Assembly (NCBI GenBank): GCA_900766355.1
Contig: CAAFVD010000013.1
Coordinates: forward strand, 56,413 to 120,412
Length of the DNA: 64,000 bases
Source of the DNA: Candidatus Gastranaerophilales bacterium
GTDB lineage: Bacteria > Cyanobacteriota > Vampirovibrionia > Gastranaerophilales > Gastranaerophilaceae
Reading direction: 5' to 3'
Part shown: one piece after another, positions 8,109-16,564 of the stretch
Numbering within the stretch: position 1 is the stretch's first letter
Layout of the letters: the number at the start of each line of letters is the position of its first letter
Position numbers and translations under genes: made by a program
Notes under the pieces: generated by a model
Databases searched by the model: none
Told to the model about the DNA's origin: nothing
The model's input: the letters and a program-made list of their open reading frames with translations, nothing else

Positions 8109-9056
8109 ATGAAAAAAATATTTTTGTTATTTGTATTTTGTTTATTTGTAATAAACCCAGTTTTAGCCATTGAAAATATGACTGTAGATAAAGCTTACAA
8201 ACAAATTGTGCGGTATTCTAAGTCCAATAATACTGAGGAGTTAAATGAGTTCTTTAAAAAATATCCGAGAACCAGTAAAGCTGTTTATTATAATAGCGAA
8301 AAGTTATTAAAGAGATGTTTAAAAAAAGAATATAGTTCAGAGGTATTTACAATACTTTTGAAAAACGGATTGTCGCTTAGTTGTTTAAATCCACACCCAT
8401 TAATTACCGCAATAGAGCATAGTGATGAAGAACTCACAAAAGCGATACTTAGTTCGGGGATTGATGTCGATATGGTTTGTAAAGGCAGGAAAACTCCTTT
8501 GTTTTATGCCACTGATGTTGCAAACCCTCATATCGTACAAATGCTCTTAAATGCTGGTGCTAATCCAAATGCAATAGATAATGCTGGTAATACTCCGTTA
8601 CTTTCATTATGTAGATTCTCTCCTCATAGCAAATCTATATATTATATGCTTGATGCAGGGGCAGATTTGTTTGCGTATAACAAACGTGACAAAATGCCAT
8701 ATAATGTACTTCCACCAAATATGAAATCCAAAATAGAGGCATATTATGATTCAGCTATGACAAAAGTTTTGGCAAAAAAATATGTAGATGAAAATAAAAC
8801 GGTTTTGTTATCAGATTTAGGGACTCCAACCAAAAAGCTTAGGACAGATTCTAAAACAGAGGTATGGGAATATATAACTGTGTTTGAACATTATCTGCAA
8901 ATGACTGCAGATACTTCTGCTACAAGCTCAACATCTTCTATTACTGTATTTAAAGGTGGATATACAGAAAAAGTTGTTAAGACTACGAGATTTACGTTGT
9001 ATAACGATTGTGTGTCAACAGTAAAATTTAATTCTAAATACAGTACATCACGTTAA
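8109..9056 (+). CDS. Secreted ankyrin-repeat protein
   Basis: About 315 residues with a clear Sec signal peptide (MKKIFLLFVFCLFVINPVLA), so probably exported. The middle carries at least three ankyrin-type repeats, recognisable from TPLFYATDVANPHIVQMLL, NAGANPNAIDNAGNTPLLSL and MLDAGADLFAYNKRDKMPY. Ankyrin repeats bind partner proteins; the partner is unknown. The C-terminal third starts with LSDLGTPTKKLRTDSKTEVW and resembles the fold seen in SmpA/OmlA-type envelope proteins, a weak similarity. The 8109 start is chosen over an ATG at 8058 because of the signal peptide, the ribosome site and the promoter between them. Confidence 0.7.
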   Translation: MKKIFLLFVFCLFVINPVLAIENMTVDKAYKQIVRYSKSNNTEELNEFFKKYPRTSKAVYYNSEKLLKRCLKKEYSSEVFTILLKNGLSLSCLNPHPLITAIEHSDEELTKAILSSGIDVDMVCKGRKTPLFYATDVANPHIVQMLLNAGANPNAIDNAGNTPLLSLCRFSPHSKSIYYMLDAGADLFAYNKRDKMPYNVLPPNMKSKIEAYYDSAMTKVLAKKYVDENKTVLLSDLGTPTKKLRTDSKTEVWEYITVFEHYLQMTADTSATSSTSSITVFKGGYTEKVVKTTRFTLYNDCVSTVKFNSKYSTSR

Positions 9057-9059
9057 ATC

Positions 9060-10286
9060 TTAAAAAGATATGTTTTTCCAATCTTTAGACAGATTATTTA
9101 ATATAGTTTGAGTATCTTTTTGGTTTAACAACACAGATTGAACTGCAGTATTAACAAGAATGTTTATATCTTTTTGGTTGTTTTGTTGGTGCATAACAGG
9201 TTGGATATGTGTTATTTGTTTTGCACTTATAGAGCGAGCCTTTGCCATCAAATCTGCAGAGGAGTTGTAGAATTTATCTTGCAAAGCCTCTTTGTTGGTA
9301 GAAATAACATTAGTTTTTTTAGCTAGTTCAAGTTGGTTTTCTTTGTTAGTTAAGAAAAGTCCAAAATCAAGAGCTTCGTTTTTGTATTTAGCTTTTAGTG
9401 GGATAACAAAATTCATTAACGAAAAATCATTTTGTCCTAGTTTTCCTACAATTTGTGGCGCAACATCTGTTTTGGCATAAACATTTGGTGCGTTATCTTT
9501 AATCATATTTAAAAAGTTTGCACCACCTTGAAAAAATACAATATTTTCTGACATATATTTTTCAAGGGCTTCTCTATGTGTTTGGGTTATACTTTCTGCT
9601 GGTATAAGTTTGTTTTGATAGAGTTGTTTGTACATTTCAAATACTTGAACACTTTCTTTTGAGTTTATGTTGTTATAAGAGTTAACTCCGTATTTATTCA
9701 ATATTTTTAGCATTGTGTCATTTTCTGTAATCGTTGGAAGATAAATAAATTTGCCAGTTTTAATTTTAACTGTGTTAGCTAAATTTGCTAAATCGTTATA
9801 CGTTGCAGGCATGTTATTTATTCCAGCTTTATTGAATAAATCTTTGTTATAAATTGTTATTGCTGAGGTTGCGTACCAAGGTATTGCAAATAGATTCCCC
9901 TTGTATTTTAAAGAATCTACAATATCTTTGTTGTATTCAGATAATTTGTTTTCAGGGATTATTTCTAATGCGCCTTTTTGAGCAAGTATTGCTGAAAAAT
10001 CAGGATTAAGGTTTATCAAATCAGGTGGATTATTGCTGAGAATTGCAGCAAGAGTTCTTTTATCGCCTTCTGAAAATGGTACATCAATCCATTTTATTTT
10101 GATATTCGGGTGAGAGGCTTCATAAGTTGAGATTATATTATTCATATAATCAGAAAAATCACCCATTTGCAGAGTCCATACCGTAACTTCCTTTTGTGGG
10201 GAGATTACAGGCTTTTTGATAACCGTATAATAAGATACAATTAATGCCACGATTAAACTAATTATCCAGAACAGTTTATTTTTCAT
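9060..10286 (-). CDS. ABC transporter sugar-binding protein
   Basis: About 408 residues of the family-1 extracellular solute-binding type (MalE/UgpB-like). The N-terminus has one hydrophobic anchor (LFWIISLIVALIVSYY) and no lipobox cysteine. It is followed by EVTVWTLQMGDFSDYM, a segment with SNNPPDLINLNPDF, and GNLFAIPWYATSAITIYNKDLF, which is typical of these binding proteins. It would deliver a sugar or glycoside to an importer. No permease or ATPase adjoins it; a MalG-type permease lies 30 kb away at 40164. The ATG at 10286 is chosen for the GAGAGG site before it. It converges with the ankyrin gene three bases away. Confidence 0.82.
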   Translation of the reverse strand: MKNKLFWIISLIVALIVSYYTVIKKPVISPQKEVTVWTLQMGDFSDYMNNIISTYEASHPNIKIKWIDVPFSEGDKRTLAAILSNNPPDLINLNPDFSAILAQKGALEIIPENKLSEYNKDIVDSLKYKGNLFAIPWYATSAITIYNKDLFNKAGINNMPATYNDLANLANTVKIKTGKFIYLPTITENDTMLKILNKYGVNSYNNINSKESVQVFEMYKQLYQNKLIPAESITQTHREALEKYMSENIVFFQGGANFLNMIKDNAPNVYAKTDVAPQIVGKLGQNDFSLMNFVIPLKAKYKNEALDFGLFLTNKENQLELAKKTNVISTNKEALQDKFYNSSADLMAKARSISAKQITHIQPVMHQQNNQKDINILVNTAVQSVLLNQKDTQTILNNLSKDWKNISF

Positions 10287-10327
10287 GCGACCTCTCAATC
10301 TTTTGCGATTTACTTGTTACGCTATGG

Positions 10328-10333
10328 TATAAT
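10328..10333 (+). promoter_or_regulatory. Extended -10 of rarA (leaderless)
   Basis: TATGGTATAAT ends seven bases before the rarA ATG and no Shine-Dalgarno is present, so transcription should begin at or next to the start codon. Confidence 0.5.
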
Positions 10334-10339
10334 TATACT

Positions 10340-11572
10340 ATGAATAATCTATTTACAGAACTTGAGAATATTAACAAACAAACACCTTTGGCAGAAATTT
10401 TGCGACCAAAGACGCTTGAAGAATTTTTGGGACAGTCTAATGTTATCGCTCCGAATTCACCGTTGCTAAATCTGATTAAATCACAAAGGTTGTTTTCTTT
10501 GATTCTGTGGGGAACTCCAGGTTGTGGAAAAACGACATTAGCAAGACTTATTGCTAATCAAGTTAATGCAAATTTTATAGAGCTTTCAGCAGTTTCTTCT
10601 GGGGTTAAGGATATAAAAGAAACTGTAGATAGAGCAAATTCAGCTTTGAGATGTGGACAAAAAACGATAGTGTTTATTGATGAAATTCATCGTTATACAA
10701 AAACTCAACAAGATGCTCTTTTGCCATATCTTGAAAACGGGACATTCTTTTTGATAGGCTCGACAACAGAGAACCCTTCTTTTCAGGTTGTGCCAGCTTT
10801 GATGTCTAGAGTTCAGATAATAAGGCTTAATGCTATTGATGATAATAGTATGGCAAAAATTATAGATAGAGGGTTTAAATATCTTGAAAAAACTTATCAG
10901 CCGTTGGTCTATGATGAAGATGTTGTAAAATTTATTATAAATAATGCACGTGGTGATGCAAGATGTGCATTGAATATGGTTGAAAACTCTTATTTTGCAA
11001 GTAATTATGCAAATAATACTCGAGAACTTACGATTGAAATATTAGAAAGTATCACTCAAAAACGCAATACAAGATATTCAAGGCAAGAACATTATGATTG
11101 TGCATCTGCTTTTCAAAAGAGCTTGAGAGGGTCTGATGTTAATGCTTCAATATATTATTTAGCAAAGATGATAGAGGCAGGCGAAGACCCAAGATTTATT
11201 GCAAGGCGTTTGATAGTGTGTTCGGCAGAAGATGTTGGAATGGCTGATCCAAATGCGTTGAATATTTCAGTAAACGCTTATAAGGCTGTGGAATTATTAG
11301 GTTTGCCTGAGGGTAGAATACCATTAGTAGAGGCAGTTATTTATGTGGCAAAAGCTCCAAAATCAAATAAAACAATTATGGCAATAGATGAGGCAATTGC
11401 TGATATTCGTGCAGGTAAGGATTATGCTCCTCCAATGCACTTAAGAGATGCTCATTATAAAGACGCTAAAAAATATGGATTTGGTGTAGATTATGTGTAC
11501 ACGCACGCAAATCCTGATGCTCAACAACAATTCATGCCAGATGAGTTGGTAGATAGAAAATATTATGAATAG
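10340..11572 (+). CDS. rarA: Replication-associated recombination protein A
   Basis: RarA (MgsA/WRNIP1 family) is a clamp-loader-like AAA+ ATPase acting at stalled replication forks. The 410-residue length fits. Visible are LAEILRPKTLEEFLGQ (18-32), Walker A GTPGCGKTT (58-66), Walker B VFIDEIHR (111-118), sensor-1 STTENPSF and the SRV arginine finger region. The C-terminal part has the RarA-specific helical tetramerisation domain, including DPRFIARRLIVCSAEDVG and the YAPPMHLRDA block. The mRNA is likely leaderless. It is single-gene, with a convergent TPR gene five bases after its stop. Confidence 0.93.
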   Translation: MNNLFTELENINKQTPLAEILRPKTLEEFLGQSNVIAPNSPLLNLIKSQRLFSLILWGTPGCGKTTLARLIANQVNANFIELSAVSSGVKDIKETVDRANSALRCGQKTIVFIDEIHRYTKTQQDALLPYLENGTFFLIGSTTENPSFQVVPALMSRVQIIRLNAIDDNSMAKIIDRGFKYLEKTYQPLVYDEDVVKFIINNARGDARCALNMVENSYFASNYANNTRELTIEILESITQKRNTRYSRQEHYDCASAFQKSLRGSDVNASIYYLAKMIEAGEDPRFIARRLIVCSAEDVGMADPNALNISVNAYKAVELLGLPEGRIPLVEAVIYVAKAPKSNKTIMAIDEAIADIRAGKDYAPPMHLRDAHYKDAKKYGFGVDYVYTHANPDAQQQFMPDELVDRKYYE

Positions 11573-11577
11573 ATTAA

Positions 11578-12555
11578 TTAGTTAAGATATTTCTTAATTA
11601 ACAATTTTTTCAACGCTCTAGCATTAACACTTTGCTCATCAATTTCTAGAATTTTATCAAGGTTTTTGATAGCTTCTTTATAGTTACCAAGATTTTTGTA
11701 AATGACTGCAATAGAATAATATGCGTCAATAAATTTGTTATCCAATTCTATTGCTTTTTGTAAATCTTCAAGTGCAGATTCAAGTTCTTGTTTATTCTCT
11801 GTTTTTGTTGCAAAAACAATTTGCGCTCTGTTAAAATACGCATCTATTAAGTTGGTATCATAATTTATTGCTTTTGTGTAGTATTCACGAGCTTTTTCAT
11901 AGTTTGCTTTTTGAAATTCTAGTATTCCAATAAACATATATGTTGGCGCAAAATCAGGTTTTATTTCAAGAGATTTGTTATATGCTATCATAGCCTCGTT
12001 TGTGTTACCTAAATTTGCTTCTTGAATTCCAAGATTAAAATAATATTTGTAATCAATATGTTTTTCATTGGATTGTTTTATAATTTTTGTGTATTTTTCA
12101 TCATCTTTAAGCAGTTTTATAAGTTCGTCTTTATTATATTGTGCAATTTTTAGTTTTGGTGACAAAGAAAGTGCTTTATTATAGTCGTTTAGGGCATTTT
12201 CATATTCTCCTTTGTGAAAATATGAAAAACCTCGATTGTTATAAACAAGTGCGTTTTTGTTATCAAGTTCTAGAGCTTTGTTATAACCTTTAATAGCTAT
12301 ATCATAGTTTCCTTGTTCATCATTTGCATTTGCAAGATTGATTATTATATCTAAGTTATTTGGTTCTATTTCGTATGCTTGCTTGAAATTTCGCATTCTT
12401 TCATCAGCGTCAGTTGAGGCTATTCCCATATAAAAATAGTATTCGTATTTCGTGCCTATTCGTTTTAAATCGTTGCGAATAAGTTTACGGGCAGATACAT
12501 AATCTTTTTTTATAATATAATCTTCAATTTTGTTAAGAAGTTTTGTTTTTTCCAT
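11578..12555 (-). CDS. TPR-repeat protein (cytoplasmic)
   Basis: A 325-residue protein made almost entirely of tetratricopeptide repeats. Successive 34-residue units show the A-G-Y-A-P pattern, e.g. GNYDIAIKGYNKALELD, GEYENALNDYNKALSLSP and GNYKEAIKNLDKILEID. It has no signal peptide and no other domain, so it is probably a cytoplasmic protein-binding scaffold, unlike the two exported TPR proteins at 31.9 and 33.0 kb. AAAGGA lies upstream of the ATG. Partners and process are unknown. Confidence 0.8.
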   Translation of the reverse strand: MEKTKLLNKIEDYIIKKDYVSARKLIRNDLKRIGTKYEYYFYMGIASTDADERMRNFKQAYEIEPNNLDIIINLANANDEQGNYDIAIKGYNKALELDNKNALVYNNRGFSYFHKGEYENALNDYNKALSLSPKLKIAQYNKDELIKLLKDDEKYTKIIKQSNEKHIDYKYYFNLGIQEANLGNTNEAMIAYNKSLEIKPDFAPTYMFIGILEFQKANYEKAREYYTKAINYDTNLIDAYFNRAQIVFATKTENKQELESALEDLQKAIELDNKFIDAYYSIAVIYKNLGNYKEAIKNLDKILEIDEQSVNARALKKLLIKKYLN

Positions 12556-12655
12556 ATAATAAATCCTTTTTCTTGATTATATCTTAAACTATATGAGTTT
12601 GCAGAAAATTTGTTATATTTTTAGCAAAAAATATATTTAGAAGTTTTAGTTAATT

Positions 12656-13816
12656 ATGGCAAGTAAATATTTTTTGTTATCAAAAACTACACAAAGGTTT
12701 GTAGATTATGAAGGTCGTGCTATTCGGCTTAATAAATCTACTCCATATACTGTTGATGAAGTTTTGATTGCAAAAAAAGGAAGAACTACTCCTTGCAAAA
12801 AAATAACAACATTCAAGGATAGTAATGGAGAAATTACGGAGAGAATTTTTAATTATAGTGAAAAACCGATAAGAAATAGAGTTTATCAAAGATGTGAACA
12901 TGTTATAGGGGATAATGAAATTGTTCAGTCAACTCAGATAAAAGAATATTTTTTGCCACGAAAAATTGTTGATATATATAAGAAATTCCAAGAAAATTTG
13001 AATACGTTTAATATACAAACTGTTTTGTGGAAAAAAGGAACGGTTCAGACAAATCATGTTTCTGACAATATAAATAATGGCGAAAAGATTTTATCAAAAA
13101 CAACTATAACACCAGATTCTGATTCAGGTAATGATTTTTTGCATACTTTTGTGGAATATCCAAAAATAAAAAATGGAAAAATAGAACGGAAGCCTGTCAA
13201 GAGCTTAGAGTTTGGTGTTGATAAGTCGTATAATGTTGATTATGCTTCAATAAGAGCAAATGGTGTAAAATCACCAAGTAATGATTCTTTTTTGGGGTAT
13301 CGGATTTTAAGTGTTGATGATGTCAAAGAACCTATTACGGAAAAATTTATTAAAGATAGAGGCGTTGGGAATTTAGGATATATAATTAATACAGATTATT
13401 TACCAGAAGATGGTTCAGAAACTTTATGTGGCTTGTTTTATGACGGTAATATAATGTTTAATAAATTACATGATTTCAAGTCAAAATCAAATTTTGTTTC
13501 TACATCATCTCATGAAGTCGAACATGGTTGGCAATATTATCTTGATGCAAGAAACGGTGGTAAACGTGGAGAAAATTTAGAGAAACTAGGAAAAACTTAT
13601 GGGGAGATTACTGATAAAAAATTAAAAAAAGAGGCAGATGTGTATACTCAATCTATAGATAATTATGTTCCTCATTATGTTGATTATGAAAGGTATTGCA
13701 AAAATTATATCGAAATAAGAGCAAATAAAGCTGGTGCAAAAGCAAAACAAGAATATGATGAGCAGGGAAAAACAATCAGAGAAGATTTTCGACATATTCC
13801 AAAAGAACTTTTGTAG
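12656..13816 (+). CDS. Putative zincin metalloprotease
   Basis: A 386-residue protein of unknown family with a zinc-protease signature: STSSHEVEHGWQYY holds H286-E287-x-x-H290, and E353 in YIEIRANKAG about 60 residues later could be the third ligand, as in gluzincins. The first 200 residues are basic and beta-rich by appearance, with repeated short polar strands (for example TTFKDSNGEITERIF), and contain no signal peptide. Two glutamates inside the HEVEH core are unusual. It stands alone between two minus-strand genes and ends in its own terminator. Protease activity and substrate are inference from the motif. Confidence 0.55.
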   Translation: MASKYFLLSKTTQRFVDYEGRAIRLNKSTPYTVDEVLIAKKGRTTPCKKITTFKDSNGEITERIFNYSEKPIRNRVYQRCEHVIGDNEIVQSTQIKEYFLPRKIVDIYKKFQENLNTFNIQTVLWKKGTVQTNHVSDNINNGEKILSKTTITPDSDSGNDFLHTFVEYPKIKNGKIERKPVKSLEFGVDKSYNVDYASIRANGVKSPSNDSFLGYRILSVDDVKEPITEKFIKDRGVGNLGYIINTDYLPEDGSETLCGLFYDGNIMFNKLHDFKSKSNFVSTSSHEVEHGWQYYLDARNGGKRGENLEKLGKTYGEITDKKLKKEADVYTQSIDNYVPHYVDYERYCKNYIEIRANKAGAKAKQEYDEQGKTIREDFRHIPKELL

Positions 13817-13825
13817 GTAATAAAA

Positions 13826-13856
13826 AACAAGCAAGAAAATTTTTCTTGCTTGTTTT
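13826..13856 (+). terminator. Rho-independent terminator
   Basis: Arms AAACAAGCAAGAAAA and TTTTCTTGCTTGTTT form a long stem right after the metalloprotease stop and before the convergent NifX-like gene. Confidence 0.75.
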
Positions 13857-13879
13857 GATATATGTATTTTTTGATTTTA

Positions 13880-14497
13880 TTAATGACAGTGATGATGTTC
13901 ACCATGATTGTGACCATGACAATGATGATGTTCTCCGCCACAGCTGTTTTCACCTAGAGCTAAACTATCGTTCAAGAATTGATTAACTACGGTTTCTATT
14001 TCTAATTCAGGACAACCAGCGATAACTTTTACACCGTTTTGAGCAAATATTGCCATTGGACGTCCACCCATTCCACCAGCTAAAATAATATTGGCACCTT
14101 GAGTTGCTATCCAGCTAGCGCTTTGGCAAGAGATACCTTCCTCTGGAACTTTCTTTTCGATATTTATAATTTCTTTTGTTTTAGGATTTATTTCTACAAA
14201 TGTGAAATATTCACAATGTCCAAAATGTCCACATAGTTTTTCATCTGCTGATGGAATTACAATTTTCATAATTTTATCTCCTTTTAATTTTTCAATATTT
14301 GTTTGCAAAATTATCGCACTTTCGAGCGCTTCAGTTTCTGTTATATTATGCTTTTGGGCATATTCTTTTAAGATGTTCAAAACATCTTCGTTAATCCTTC
14401 TGTTGAACGGAACTTTTTTTCTACAAGTTCTTTTTCGTCCAGCATATTCTCTTTTTCCGCCCCAACATTTATTTTTATTAAAACAATTTTCGTTCAT
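13880..14497 (-). CDS. NifX/NifB-type protein with N-terminal RHH-like domain
   Basis: About 205 residues in two parts. Residues 1-75 are cysteine- and arginine-rich, then resemble a ribbon-helix-helix domain (VPFNRRINEDVLNILKEYA, then TETEALESAI). Residues 77 onward are the dinitrogenase Fe-Mo-cofactor family (PF02579): MKIVIPSADEKLCGHFGHCEYF, then IILAGGMGGRPMAIF. The C-terminus is a His/Cys tail (HHHCHGHNHGEHHHCH) suited to binding metal. GAGGAA supports the start at 14497. An internal AGGAGAT before M77 (14269) could give a separate short product. No nitrogenase genes are nearby, so a metal-handling or regulatory role is more likely than nitrogen fixation. Confidence 0.7.
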   Translation of the reverse strand: MNENCFNKNKCWGGKREYAGRKRTCRKKVPFNRRINEDVLNILKEYAQKHNITETEALESAIILQTNIEKLKGDKIMKIVIPSADEKLCGHFGHCEYFTFVEINPKTKEIINIEKKVPEEGISCQSASWIATQGANIILAGGMGGRPMAIFAQNGVKVIAGCPELEIETVVNQFLNDSLALGENSCGGEHHHCHGHNHGEHHHCH

Positions 14498-14580
14498 TAT
14501 ATTCCTCAACATGATTTTAACATACGGTTTGAATTTGTCAATACATATTCAAGATGAAAAGGAGTTTTTAATAGAATAAA

Positions 14581-14611
14581 AAACGACCGATGATGAAATC
14601 AACGGTCGTTT
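14581..14611 (-). terminator. Terminator of rpsB-tsf
   Basis: AAACGACCG and CGGTCGTTT arms, with a T-run on the minus strand directly after tsf. Confidence 0.75.
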
Positions 14612-14634
14612 AAGTTATTAAATTAAAAATTTAA

Positions 14635-15498
14635 TTATTTTGCAATTTGGCTCATTACTTCGTCAGCGAAATTGTCGTTACGTTTTTCAAGACCTTCACC
14701 AAGAACGAATCTTTCAAATCTAACGATTTCTAATTTGCCAGAGATTAATTGTTCGATAGTCATATCAGGATTTTTAACAAATGGTTGTTCTAATAAGCAT
14801 TTTTGAGCCATTAATTTGTTAACACGTCCTTCAACGATTTTTTCTCTGATTGCTTCAGGTTTTTTAGCTAAGTCTTCTTTACCCATTTCGATTTCTTTTT
14901 CGTGAGCGATAACATCAGCAGGAATTTCGTTTCTTGAAACAAATTCAGGAGCAGAAGATGCAATGTGTAAACAAATGTCTTTTGTTAATTCTGCATCTTT
15001 AGCAGATGTTTCAAGTAAAACACCGATTTTACCGTTGTGGATATAAGATGCTACATTACCTTCGTATCTTGAGAATCTTCTGATAGTGATTTTTTCACCG
15101 ATAGAAGCGATTTTTTCTTTCAATACATCAGCAATAACTTTACCACATTTAGGGCAAGTCATAGCTTCTAATGCTGCAACATCAGCAGGATTAGATTTAG
15201 CAACCATTTCAGCAAGTCCTGATGCTAATTCTTTGAATTCATCATTCTTTGCAACAAAGTCTGTTTCACAGTTAAGTTCAATAACTGCACCACAATTATC
15301 ATCAACGTAAGATTCTACTCTACCTTCAGCAGCGATTCTACCCATTTTCTTTTCAGCAGAAGCGATACCTTTTTGGCGAAGTACTTCCATAGCTTTTTCC
15401 ATATCTCCGTCAACTTCAACAAGTGCTTTTTTAGCGTCCATCATACCAGCACCAGTTTTATCACGAAGTTCTTTAACCATTGTAGCTGTAACGTTCAT
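14635..15498 (-). CDS. tsf: Elongation factor Ts
   Basis: EF-Ts is the guanine-nucleotide exchange factor that recycles EF-Tu. The N-terminal UBA-like segment VKELRDKTGAGMMDAKKAL and the following KKMGRIAAEGRVESYV are family hallmarks; ELNCETDFVAKNDEFKEL lies near 75-92. At 287 residues it is near the usual bacterial length and carries both halves of the core. It sits 60 bases downstream of rpsB, the standard order, with a hairpin in the gap. Overlap with the C-rich EAMTCPKCGKVI insert (two Cys pairs would suggest a metal knuckle, but only one CPKC is present) is a small oddity. Confidence 0.96.
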   Translation of the reverse strand: MNVTATMVKELRDKTGAGMMDAKKALVEVDGDMEKAMEVLRQKGIASAEKKMGRIAAEGRVESYVDDNCGAVIELNCETDFVAKNDEFKELASGLAEMVAKSNPADVAALEAMTCPKCGKVIADVLKEKIASIGEKITIRRFSRYEGNVASYIHNGKIGVLLETSAKDAELTKDICLHIASSAPEFVSRNEIPADVIAHEKEIEMGKEDLAKKPEAIREKIVEGRVNKLMAQKCLLEQPFVKNPDMTIEQLISGKLEIVRFERFVLGEGLEKRNDNFADEVMSQIAK

Positions 15499-15520
15499 TT
15501 AGATTCTCCTTATATAATTT

Positions 15521-15548
15521 AAAGGAACGAGGTGAACCCCGTTCCTTT
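15521..15548 (-). terminator. Hairpin between rpsB and tsf
   Basis: AAAGGAACG and CGTTCCTTT arms form a strong stem in the short intergenic region. It may attenuate or partly terminate transcription so that rpsB and tsf are expressed at different levels. It may also stabilise the rpsB mRNA end. Confidence 0.5.
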
Positions 15549-15558
15549 GATATTAAAC

Positions 15559-16338
15559 TTAAACGCTTGCAGTTTCTTCAGATTTTACTTCTTCAGCAAC
15601 ACCTGCATCTTCTGCTTTGATTGATTCGATTTTGCCAGAATTAGCTTTAGCTTCTTTTAGTTGTTTGCCTTCAAGAACAGCGTCTGCTAATTTTGAAGCG
15701 ATTAATTTTACTGAACGGATTGCATCATCATTACCAGGAATAATGTAATCAATACCTTCAGGGTTAGCGTTTGTATCAGCTAAACAAATAACAGGAATGT
15801 TTAATTTGTTAGCTTCAGCAATTGCAATAGCTTCTTTCTTTTGGTCAACAACAAAGATTAAATCAGGAAGTCCTCTCATTTCTTTGATACCGCCAAGAGT
15901 TCTGCTTAATTTAGCAAGTTGTCTAGCAATTTGAGCTTGTTCTTTTTTAGGTAATTTTTCTACGTGACCGCTTGAAACGAAATCTTCTAATTCTCTAAGT
16001 TTGTTAACTCTAGTTCTGATTGTTTCAAAGTTAGTAAGCATACCACCTAACCATCTTCTGTTGATGTAATAAGCACCAGCTCTTTTAGCTTCTTCAGTAA
16101 CAACTTCTGAAGCTTGTTTTTTTGTTCCAACAAACAAAATGTTTTTGTTCTTTGCAGCAAAGTCTCTTACAACTTCGTAAGCTTTATCTAACAAATCAGT
16201 TGTTTTTCTTAAATCAAGTACATAAATACCATTTCTAGCCCCATAAATGTATTGTTTCATTTTTGGGTTCCAGTGTTGTGTTTGGTGTCCGAAGTGAACG
16301 CCAGCTTCTAATAATTCAATCATTGATGCTACTGCCAT
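15559..16338 (-). CDS. rpsB: 30S ribosomal protein S2
   Basis: Small-subunit protein S2. The start [27 protein letters not shown] is the conserved S2 opening, [17 protein letters not shown] and [13 protein letters not shown] follow, and LPDLIFVVD with [28 protein letters not shown] closes the core. The 259-residue length fits, with an acidic, unconserved tail. AAGGAG precedes the ATG. It is the first gene of an rpsB-tsf operon with a leader of about 100 nt. Confidence 0.96.
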   Translation of the reverse strand: MAVASMIELLEAGVHFGHQTQHWNPKMKQYIYGARNGIYVLDLRKTTDLLDKAYEVVRDFAAKNKNILFVGTKKQASEVVTEEAKRAGAYYINRRWLGGMLTNFETIRTRVNKLRELEDFVSSGHVEKLPKKEQAQIARQLAKLSRTLGGIKEMRGLPDLIFVVDQKKEAIAIAEANKLNIPVICLADTNANPEGIDYIIPGNDDAIRSVKLIASKLADAVLEGKQLKEAKANSGKIESIKAEDAGVAEEVKSEETASV

Positions 16339-16451
16339 AGCATTTCTCCTTATAAATTAATGTGTTTTACTACGGGCTATACTGCTCCATCTTAAAAAAA
16401 TAAGACTAGGATAAACCTATCGACCAGTGTAACCAATGATATCGTATTATA
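16339..16451 (-). promoter_or_regulatory. rpsB promoter and leader
   Basis: On the minus strand a TATAAT at 16446-16451 predicts transcription from about 16438, leaving an untranslated leader of roughly 100 nt before rpsB. A leader this long is compatible with autoregulation by S2, which is known in other bacteria, but I cannot match a specific fold. An A-rich interruption between ATCTT and AAGAC-type segments could be a small stem. Confidence 0.35.
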
Positions 16452-16564
16452 AACATGATTTTTCGACAAGAGAATTGTGAAAAATCGTTAATTTATAAGA
16501 CATTTTTTATGTTTGATTTACTCTATTTAAAAATTCAGTAGTAAATATTTTTCTTTAAAGTTCT

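Noticed and set aside
14202..14579. Plus-strand ORF of 125 codons opposite the NifX-like gene
   Set aside because: Composition is that of a mirror frame of a real gene; no family resemblance and no ribosome site.
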